Assembly (NCBI GenBank): GCA_964472545.1
Contig: CAYYNP010000162.1
Span: 1-22,561, forward strand
Direction: 5' to 3'
Length of the DNA stretch: 22,561 nt
From: CAYYNP01 sp964472545
GTDB lineage: Bacteria; Planctomycetota; Planctomycetia; Pirellulales; Thermoguttaceae
This document shows, in pieces, positions 1 to 5,734 of this stretch. Each line of letters opens with the position of its first letter. Position 1 is the first letter of the stretch. Both the position numbers and the translations under genes were made by a program. The notes beneath the pieces are model-generated. The model worked only from the letters and a program-made list of their open reading frames with translations, searched no databases and was not told where the DNA came from.

Positions 1-54
1 TCCTGCTCTTCCGCACCCCCCACCCCCCACTCCCAACTCCCCACTCTCACCCCC
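1..54 (+). repeat. C-rich, G-poor leader of the first TIM-barrel gene
   Basis: The 54 bases before the first start codon contain only two G residues and are made of irregular CACCCCC, CTCCCAACT and CCCCACT blocks. This is the composition of the heptamer array at 2001-2084 that precedes the second TIM-barrel gene. No Shine-Dalgarno-like sequence is visible. The left part is cut by the window edge, so the full length of the tract is unknown. Confidence 0.6.
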
Positions 55-897
55 ATGCTTCTCGCCTACAGTTCTAACGCCTACCTCAACTTCTCCGTCG
101 AAGAGACGATCGCCCGGATCGCCGCGCTCGGCTACGGGGGCTTGGAGCTTCTGGCCGACGTACCGCACGCCTGGCCGGCGGGCTTGCTGGACGATCGCAA
201 GCAGGCGATCCGCGACTGCCTGGACAAACACGGACTGGCCATCTCCAACGTGAACGCCTTCATGATGAACGCCGTGGCCGATCCGCGGCAGCCGTACTGG
301 CACCCTTCGTGGATCGAACCCGACGAACACTATCGAGCGATCCGCCGCGAACACACCAAACGGGCGTTGGCGTTGGCAAAGGAACTCGGGGCGTCGTCGA
401 TCCAGACCGAACCCGGCGGGCCGCTTCGCCCGGGCCAATCGTGGTCCGAAGCGGCCGACGTCTTCTACGATGAGATCATGCCGTGTGTCGAGATGGCCGA
501 GGCCTTGGACGTTTGGCTGCTGATCGAGCCGGAGCCGGGGCTGATGATCGAGACCTTCGAGCAATACCTTCAGTTCGCCGGCCGGCTTGATTCGCCCTGC
601 GTGGGCCTGAACTTCGACATCGGCCACGCCTTCTGCATGGGCCAGGATCCGCAGGACTGGATCGCCCGGATGGCGCCGCACACGAAGCACTACCATTTGG
701 AGGACATCGCCGCCACGCGCGAACACGCCCATTTGATTCCCGGCCGCGGCGCGATCGATCTGCCGGCCGTGCTGCGCGCGATTGCCACCTCGGGCTACGA
801 CGGCTGGGTTACGGTCGAGCTGTATCCGTATATCGCCGACCCCGACGACGCCGGGCGGGAGGCCAAGGAGTTCCTCGAGTCGATTGGGGACGCATGA
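55..897 (+). CDS. Sugar phosphate isomerase/epimerase-like TIM-barrel protein (EboE-like context)
   Basis: A 280-residue cytoplasmic protein of the xylose isomerase-like TIM-barrel superfamily (AP endonuclease 2 type). The likely divalent-metal ligands are visible: EPEP near residue 158, the DIGH motif at 188-191, HLED at 214-217 and VELY at 254-257. Members isomerise or epimerise sugars or related polyols, but the substrate cannot be read from sequence. It is clearly paralogous to the protein at 2105-2935: both begin MLL(A/G)Y and share the EPEPG, D(V/I)GH, H-x-ED and VEL blocks. That shared N-terminus supports the ATG at 55 although no ribosome binding site is visible. Its stop overlaps the next start (ATGA at 894-897), so translation is probably coupled to the UbiA gene. 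Its place beside UbiA and alkaline-phosphatase-family genes suggests an ebo-type cluster, where the TIM barrel is called EboE. It is shorter than the roughly 390-400 residues I recall for cyanobacterial EboE, so orthology is uncertain. Confidence 0.85.
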   Translation: MLLAYSSNAYLNFSVEETIARIAALGYGGLELLADVPHAWPAGLLDDRKQAIRDCLDKHGLAISNVNAFMMNAVADPRQPYWHPSWIEPDEHYRAIRREHTKRALALAKELGASSIQTEPGGPLRPGQSWSEAADVFYDEIMPCVEMAEALDVWLLIEPEPGLMIETFEQYLQFAGRLDSPCVGLNFDIGHAFCMGQDPQDWIARMAPHTKHYHLEDIAATREHAHLIPGRGAIDLPAVLRAIATSGYDGWVTVELYPYIADPDDAGREAKEFLESIGDA

Positions 898-1847
898 TCG
901 ACCAGAAGCGCCAACTTGCTGAGTCCGACGGCCGCTCGACGCTGCGTGCCTATCTGCAACTCGTCCGGCTGCCGAACATCTTTACGTCGATTGCCGACGT
1001 GGTGATGGGGTTCTTGTTCGTCCGCGGGATCACGGGCGTGCTCGATGCCGGCATACTGGGGCTGCTGATCGTTGCCTCGGCGTCGTTGTATGCGGCCGGC
1101 GTGGTGCTCAACGACGTGTTCGACTTCCATCGGGACACGGCCGAGCGGCCCGAGCGGCCGTTGCCTTCCGGCCGCGTGCGGCGGGGCGTGGCGGCGTTCG
1201 TCGGCTGGGAACTGATGCTCGTCGGCGTGGCGGCGGCCTGGGGGGCGGCCTCGTTGGCGGGAGGGTTCGCGCCGGGTCTGGTCGCTCTGGCGTTGGCGGC
1301 GTGCATTGCCGGATACGATGCCTGGCTGAAGCGGACGCCCGTCGGGCCGCTGGCGATGGGGGCCTGCCGGATGCTCAACGTGCTGCTGGGGATGAGCGTG
1401 GCCGTTCAGGCGTGGCAGGTGCAACACGCCCTGGTCGCCGGCGGAATCGCCATCTACATCGTCGGCGTCACCTGGTTCGCCCGAACCGAGGCCCGGGAGA
1501 GCAACTCGGTATACCTCGGGCTGGCCACGCTCGTGATGCTCGCCGGCATCGGCATGCTGTGGTGGTTTCCCGACTTCCGCACGGCGGTGCAAACCGAGGC
1601 CGGTTCGCTTGAGGGTTTTCGCATTCTGATGATCGTCCTTGGCGTGTTGATCGGCTGGCGTTGCCTGCACACGGCGAAGCTCCCGACTCCCCAGCAGGTG
1701 CAAATGACCGTGCGGCGTTGTATCCTATCGGTGGTGATGCTCGACGCGGCCGTCTGCTACTATATCCAAGGCCCCAAGTGGGGCGTCGCCGTGCTCGCAC
1801 TGGCGTTGCCAACAATGCTGGCGGGGGCTTGGATTGAGTCGACGTAG
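894..1847 (+). CDS. eboC: UbiA-family prenyltransferase, EboC-like
   Basis: A 317-residue polytopic membrane protein of the UbiA superfamily, which transfers polyprenyl groups to aromatic or other acceptors. The first catalytic motif, NDxxDxxxD, is intact at residues 73-81 (N73, D74, D77, D81) and is followed by RPLPSGRV, typical of the family. The second conserved loop is YDAWLKRTP at 141-149. Seven to nine hydrophobic helices alternate along the chain. The start overlaps the previous stop by four bases (ATGA), implying co-expression. UbiA proteins also serve menaquinone, haem and chlorophyll synthesis, but none of those pathways' genes are nearby. The flanking TIM barrels and the alkaline-phosphatase-family protein instead match the ebo cluster, whose UbiA member is EboC. 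The fold is certain; the name rests on context. Confidence 0.85.
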   Translation: MIDQKRQLAESDGRSTLRAYLQLVRLPNIFTSIADVVMGFLFVRGITGVLDAGILGLLIVASASLYAAGVVLNDVFDFHRDTAERPERPLPSGRVRRGVAAFVGWELMLVGVAAAWGAASLAGGFAPGLVALALAACIAGYDAWLKRTPVGPLAMGACRMLNVLLGMSVAVQAWQVQHALVAGGIAIYIVGVTWFARTEARESNSVYLGLATLVMLAGIGMLWWFPDFRTAVQTEAGSLEGFRILMIVLGVLIGWRCLHTAKLPTPQQVQMTVRRCILSVVMLDAAVCYYIQGPKWGVAVLALALPTMLAGAWIEST

Positions 1848-1850
1848 GAC

Positions 1851-1874
1851 GAGTTGGGAGTGAGGAGTTGGGAG
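1851..1874 (+). repeat. G-rich direct repeat complementary to the downstream heptamer array
   Basis: GAGTTGGGAG occurs at 1851-1860 and again at 1865-1874, just after the UbiA stop codon. Each copy is the exact reverse complement of CTCCCAACTC, which recurs through the array at 2001-2063. The intercistronic RNA could therefore fold back on itself across about 130 bases. Whether such pairing acts as a terminator, processing site or translational control is unknown. Confidence 0.6.
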
Positions 1875-2000
1875 AGCGGAAAGTTGAGTGAGACCTGGAA
1901 CCGAGAACCGCCGGGGAGACGGAAGATACATCGAAGTCCACCCGTTGAATGAGCGGACCCAAGCCGCCGGACCCGCTCCGGCCTCACCGTCACCCGCCCT

Positions 2001-2084
2001 CCCAACTCCCAACCCCCAACTCCCAACTCCCAACTCCCAACTCCCAACTCCCAACTCCCAACTCCCCGCCCCCAACTCCCAACC
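2001..2084 (+). repeat. CCCAACT heptamer tandem array upstream of the second TIM-barrel gene
   Basis: Nine in-register seven-base units fill 2001-2063, eight of them CCCAACT and one CCCAACC at 2008-2014. A degenerate unit follows at 2064-2070 and two more units at 2071-2084. From 2001 to the ATG at 2105 only two G residues occur on the sense strand, and there is no Shine-Dalgarno motif. The rest of the 257-base gap after the UbiA gene (1875-2000) shows no gene. An open frame runs through the array into the TIM-barrel gene (from 1949), but its Pro/Asn/Ser peptide is repeat-encoded and unlikely to be protein. Slipped-strand changes in copy number are expected for such an array. Confidence 0.9.
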
Positions 2085-2104
2085 GCCCCACCCACCTCTA
2101 CTCC

Positions 2105-2935
2105 ATGCTCCTCGGCTACCACACCAACGGCATGGCTCATCACGAGCCGTTCGATGCGATTCGGCTGCTGGCCGAGATCGGGTATCGTAGTGTGGCGATT
2201 ACGATCGACCACGGCGCGCTCTGGCCGCGGGCTGCATCGGACGATGGACAGTTGAACGAATTGGGCTCGCTGCTGCATGAGTTGAGGATGCGCACGGTCA
2301 TCGAGACGGGCGCCCGATTCCTGCTCGACCCGCGGCAGAAGCACGAGCCGACGCTGATAACGGCGGACGACGACGGCCGGCAGCGGCGGATCGAGTTCTA
2401 TCGACACGCCGTCGACTGCGCCGCGGCATTGGGAAGCGATTGCGTGTCGCTCTGGTCGGGCGTGCGGCGGAGCGAGGCTTCTCGACAACAATGTCTCGAT
2501 TGGCTCGTTGCCGGGCTGCGGGAGGTACTTCACTACGCGGCGAGGCGGGACGTTTCGATCGGCTTCGAGCCGGAGCCGGGCATGTTGGTCGACTCGATGG
2601 CCGCGTTCGAGGAATTGGCGGAGCGAGTCGATATGCCCAACTTCCGCCTGACGCTCGACGTCGGCCATCTGCACTGCACGGGCGAAGTCCCCATTGCGGA
2701 GGTGATCCGACGTTTCGGGCACCAACTGGTCAACGTCCACATCGAAGACATGAACGCCGGCGTACACGAGCACCTGATGTTCGGCGAGGGCCAGATCGAC
2801 TTCCCGCCCGTGCTCGCGGCCCTGGCCGAGGTGAGTTACACTGGCGGGGTCCACGTCGAACTCAGCCGCCACAGCCACCAGGCCCCCGAGGCCGCACGCC
2901 GGGCGTTCGATTTCCTGCAACCCACGATTGATTGA
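2105..2935 (+). CDS. Second xylose isomerase-like TIM-barrel protein (EboE-like context)
   Basis: A 276-residue cytoplasmic TIM-barrel protein of the sugar phosphate isomerase/epimerase superfamily. Putative metal ligands are E155 in GFEPEPG, D185 and H188 in DVGH, H212 in HIED and E252 in VELS, in the same order and spacing as in the paralogue at 55-897. The start at 2105 is preferred over the upstream in-frame ATG at 1949 because the extension would be translated heptamer repeat and because MLLGY aligns with the paralogue's first residues. The stop is 13 bases before the next start, so the two genes probably share a message. In the ebo clusters I know, a dehydroquinate-synthase-like gene (eboD) lies between the UbiA and TIM-barrel genes; here that place is taken by the 257-base repeat-rich gap. 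Substrate unknown. Confidence 0.85.
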   Translation: MLLGYHTNGMAHHEPFDAIRLLAEIGYRSVAITIDHGALWPRAASDDGQLNELGSLLHELRMRTVIETGARFLLDPRQKHEPTLITADDDGRQRRIEFYRHAVDCAAALGSDCVSLWSGVRRSEASRQQCLDWLVAGLREVLHYAARRDVSIGFEPEPGMLVDSMAAFEELAERVDMPNFRLTLDVGHLHCTGEVPIAEVIRRFGHQLVNVHIEDMNAGVHEHLMFGEGQIDFPPVLAALAEVSYTGGVHVELSRHSHQAPEAARRAFDFLQPTID

Positions 2936-2948
2936 TTGTGAGCACGGA

Positions 2949-4337
2949 ATGTCCAAGCCAACCATCTTGCTGTCGATCCCGGGTCTTCGCCGCAAGGACG
3001 TGGCCGAGATGCCGCAACTGACAAAGCTGACCGCCGCCGGCGAAATCGCCGATCTGGTGCCCAGCTTCCCCTGCGTGACTTGTCCGGTGCAGGCCAACAT
3101 GACCACCGGCAAACTGCCCGCCGAGCACGGCGTGGTGGCCAACGGGTTCTATTGGCGCGATCGGGAGCACGTCGAGATGTGGACCTCGCCGAACGATTGC
3201 ATCGGCAGTCCGCAGATTTGGGACCTGCTTTCGCACCGGCCGGGCGAGCCGTCGTCGGCCGTTTGGTTCCCGCTGCACAGCAAGGGTTGCGAGGCCGACT
3301 ACGTCTGCACGCCCGCCCCGATCCACAATCCCGACGGCTCCGAATCGCTCTGGTGCTACACCCGGCCGACGGAACTCTACGGCGAGCTGCGCGACGCCCT
3401 CGGGCATTTCCCGCTGAAGCACTTTTGGGGGCCGATGACCAACGTGCTCTCGAGCGCCTGGATCGCCGCCTCGGCCGTACACGCCGCCAAGCAATGGCAC
3501 CCGGACTTCTTCTACATCTACCTGCCGCACCTCGACTACGCCGCCCAACGCTCCGGGCCGGAGTGCGATCCGGCGAAGGCGGCTTTGGCGGAACTCGACG
3601 ACGTGATCGGCCGATTGGGCGACGCGTTGGCCGAGGTCTACGGCGATCCGCCGCTCTGGCTGGTGGCCGGCGAATACGCCATCACGGCGGTCGACCACGT
3701 GACCTATCCCAACCGCGTGTTGCGCAAGGCCGGTCTGCTAAGCATCCGCGAAGAAGACGACGGCGAACACCTCGACCCGGCCGGCAGCCGGGCGTTTGCC
3801 ATGGTCGATCATCAATTCGCCCACGTCTTCGTGGCCGATGCCGACGAGCAAGTCGCAAAGCAAGTGGCCGACCTGTTTCGCAGCCAGCCGGGCATTGCCG
3901 ACGTGTTGACGGCCAATCAACTCGGCCGTTACGGGCTCGACCACCAACGCAGCGGCGAAGTCGTGCTGATCTCCGAGCCCAACAGTTGGCAGGCCTACTA
4001 CTGGTGGGACGACGACGCCAACGCCCCCGGCTACGCCCGAACCGTTGACATCCACCGTAAGCCGGGCTACGATCCGGTCGAGTTGCACGTCGACATGGCC
4101 ACCAAGAGCATCCCGTTGGACGCGACGTTGGTGGCCGGTTCGCACGGCGCCCCCGCGGTCGATCCTACGCAGCAGAGTGTGATCCTATCGTCCGAGCCGG
4201 TCGTGTTCCCCGGGCGGACGGTGGCCGACGTCGACGTGTTCGGCATCGTGATGCGGCAGTTCGGGATCGACGTGTCGGGGGCGTTGGGGGGGGGCAACGC
4301 ACCGCCACATTCCGATCTAAACTTGCGGGGGGCGTAA
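2949..4337 (+). CDS. eboF: Alkaline phosphatase superfamily (type I phosphodiesterase/NPP-like) protein, EboF-like
   Basis: A 462-residue protein of the nucleotide pyrophosphatase/alkaline phosphatase superfamily, with no obvious signal peptide. The nucleophile block is present (PCVTCPVQA at 41-49, T44 as nucleophile, then TTGKLPAEHGVVANG), as is a late GSHG with H399. Other canonical metal ligands differ: the N-terminal ISIDG is SIPG here (P11), the D-x3-H pair reads D196-x3-Q200, and the DHG(M) pair reads E242-Y243. The protein may be catalytically altered or may bind rather than hydrolyse. As far as I recall, cyanobacterial EboF shares these changes, so they look like family traits. The ATG at 2949 is chosen over the in-frame TTG at 2928 because GTGAG lies six bases upstream and residues 1-7 of the longer form look non-coding. 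The TAA stop sits inside an inverted repeat. Confidence 0.82.
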   Translation: MSKPTILLSIPGLRRKDVAEMPQLTKLTAAGEIADLVPSFPCVTCPVQANMTTGKLPAEHGVVANGFYWRDREHVEMWTSPNDCIGSPQIWDLLSHRPGEPSSAVWFPLHSKGCEADYVCTPAPIHNPDGSESLWCYTRPTELYGELRDALGHFPLKHFWGPMTNVLSSAWIAASAVHAAKQWHPDFFYIYLPHLDYAAQRSGPECDPAKAALAELDDVIGRLGDALAEVYGDPPLWLVAGEYAITAVDHVTYPNRVLRKAGLLSIREEDDGEHLDPAGSRAFAMVDHQFAHVFVADADEQVAKQVADLFRSQPGIADVLTANQLGRYGLDHQRSGEVVLISEPNSWQAYYWWDDDANAPGYARTVDIHRKPGYDPVELHVDMATKSIPLDATLVAGSHGAPAVDPTQQSVILSSEPVVFPGRTVADVDVFGIVMRQFGIDVSGALGGGNAPPHSDLNLRGA

Positions 4338-4390
4338 GCCTCCGGCGGGCACCGCACTCTCTGGGGCGTAGCGTCCGGGGGCTTCCGCCC
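4330..4390. repeat. Imperfect inverted repeat containing the eboF stop codon
   Basis: The arm at 4330-4345 (GGGCGTAAGCCTCCGG) pairs with 4375-4390 (CCGGGGGCTTCCGCCC) at 14 of 16 positions. The TAA that ends the EboF-like gene (4335-4337) lies inside the left arm. With the rest of the gap to 4447 there is no other visible gene. No T-tract follows, so it does not look like a standard intrinsic terminator. Confidence 0.6.
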
Positions 4391-4433
4391 ACGGCTATTG
4401 CCCCGATAGTGCCGAAACCGAGAATCCACGTTC

Positions 4434-4440
4434 AAGGGAG
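4434..4440 (+). promoter_or_regulatory. Ribosome binding site deciding the esterase start
   Basis: AAGGGAG lies seven bases before the ATG at 4448. It favours that start over the in-frame GTG at 4409, and the ATG also places a signal peptide at the very N-terminus. Confidence 0.7.
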
Positions 4441-4447
4441 CCACACC

Positions 4448-5659
4448 ATGCAACGAATCCTCATGCTCGTCCGCTTGCTCTGCTGGATTGCCGTCCTCTC
4501 GCCGGCCTGTTCGGCTCTTGCCGCCGATGCATCGCCGAAGCGTTTCACCGGCCCGTGGAATCTGGCCGAGTTGAAGCAGGTTCCCGCAGCCACCTGGGGC
4601 GAGAAGAAGGACTTGGTGCAAGAGGTCTACTACGCCGGCGAACCGCTCGACGGCAAGCCGACGCGAGTGTTCGCATACTACGCCCGGCCCGCCGAAGGCA
4701 ACGGGCCGTTTCCCGGCATGGTGCTGGTTCACGGCGGCGGAGGCACTGCGTTCGACCAGTGGGCCACACTCTGGGCCAAGCGGGGCTACGCGGCGATCGC
4801 GATGGATCTCGGCGGATGTGGGCCGGACCGAAAACGCCTGCCCGACGGCATGCCGGCCCAAGGCCATCCGGAGAAGTTCCGGCCGTTTGCTAATGAGCAA
4901 GAGGCCAAGCTGCTTTGGACGTACCACGCCGTGGCAGCCGTGATCCGCGGCCATTCGCTGTTGGCCTCTCGCGAGGAAGTCGACGCGAGCCGCACCGGCC
5001 TGACCGGCATAAGCTGGGGCGGCTACCTCACCTGCATCGTGGCCGGGCTCGACGACCGCTTCCAGGTGGTCGTGCCGGTCTACGGCTGCGGCTTCTTGCA
5101 CGAGAACAGTTGCTGGCTCGACGAGTTCGCCAAGCTGGGCCCCGAGCAGACCGCCCGCTGGGTCGCCCACTACGACCCCTCGCGCTACCTGCCGGGCGTC
5201 GGCTGCCCGATCCTCTTCGTCAACGGCACCAACGACTTCGCCTATCCGCTGGACAGCTACCAGAAGAGTTACCGTGCCGTGCCCGGCCGAGTCGACGTAC
5301 GGATCGAGGTTCGCATGCCGCACGGGCATCAGCAGGGCTGGGCCCCGAAGGAGATCGGGCTCTACGTCGATTCGGTAATACGTGGTGGCGATCCGCTGCC
5401 GCGGCTGGGGGCGATGAGCACCAAGGACGGAGAGGCGACCGCCACGTTCGAGACGAAAGTGCCCGTCGCCGCGGGGCATCTGCACTACACGACCGACACC
5501 GGCCCGTGGCAGCAGCGCAACTGGCAGTCGGCCGAGGCGACGATTGCCGGCGGCGTGGTCTCCGCCGAACTGCCCGAGAGCCGGCCGATCATCTACTACC
5601 TCAGCGTCACCGACCGTCGCGGGGCGATGGTCAGCACCGAGCACGACGTTCGAGAGTAG
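4448..5659 (+). CDS. Secreted alpha/beta hydrolase (acetyl xylan esterase/dienelactone hydrolase type)
   Basis: A 403-residue exported hydrolase. Residues 1 to about 25 form a signal peptide ending ALA-A. The alpha/beta-hydrolase core carries an oxyanion-type HGGGG, the nucleophile elbow GISWGG with S189, an Asp in NGTNDF (D263) and a His in MPHGHQQGW (H292 or H294): a complete Ser-Asp-His triad. Residues after about 310 form a beta-rich C-terminal extension of roughly 90 residues, possibly a carbohydrate-facing domain. The relatives I recognise are acetyl xylan esterase, cephalosporin-C deacetylase and dienelactone hydrolase-like proteins; the substrate is not determined. Next to GH127 and a second deacetylase, removal of acetyl or other ester groups from polysaccharide is the most plausible job. 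It converges with the GH127 gene. Its TAG stop (5657-5659) lies inside the end of a REP-like palindrome. Confidence 0.8.
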   Translation: MQRILMLVRLLCWIAVLSPACSALAADASPKRFTGPWNLAELKQVPAATWGEKKDLVQEVYYAGEPLDGKPTRVFAYYARPAEGNGPFPGMVLVHGGGGTAFDQWATLWAKRGYAAIAMDLGGCGPDRKRLPDGMPAQGHPEKFRPFANEQEAKLLWTYHAVAAVIRGHSLLASREEVDASRTGLTGISWGGYLTCIVAGLDDRFQVVVPVYGCGFLHENSCWLDEFAKLGPEQTARWVAHYDPSRYLPGVGCPILFVNGTNDFAYPLDSYQKSYRAVPGRVDVRIEVRMPHGHQQGWAPKEIGLYVDSVIRGGDPLPRLGAMSTKDGEATATFETKVPVAAGHLHYTTDTGPWQQRNWQSAEATIAGGVVSAELPESRPIIYYLSVTDRRGAMVSTEHDVRE

Positions 5660-5723
5660 GCGTCTCGCTCCGCGAGACGTGCCGGGTGGCTGAGAGGACA
5701 TCTCGCGGAGCGAGATGACTACT
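5655..5723. repeat. REP-like palindromic doublet, copy 1
   Basis: Two inverted units each form a perfect local hairpin: CGTCTCGC-TCC-GCGAGACG on the left and CATCTCGC-GGA-GCGAGATG on the right. The foot carries AGTAG on the left and ACTACT on the right, so GTAG sits at the outer edge of both units. The spacer (about 17 bases) is longer than in the other copies. It fills the gap between two convergent genes, contains the esterase stop codon, and ends 11 bases before the end of the GH127 gene. It could act as a bidirectional transcription barrier, but this is not shown. Confidence 0.88.
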
Positions 5724-5734
5724 CTCAATGCCAC

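Noticed and set aside
2001..2084. CRISPR array
   Set aside because: The units are contiguous seven-base repeats without spacers, and no cas genes are present.
1949..2104. N-terminal extension of the second TIM barrel through the CCCAACT array
   Set aside because: The peptide would be low-complexity repeat, and the paralogue begins at the equivalent of the ATG at 2105.
1760..3142. A 460-residue minus-strand open frame opposite the TIM barrel and heptamer array
   Set aside because: It includes translated heptamer repeat and has no recognisable domain; the plus-strand genes explain the region.
4067..5734. A 555-residue minus-strand open frame opposite the eboF end and the esterase
   Set aside because: It is an antisense shadow of two motif-supported genes and crosses an intergenic repeat.
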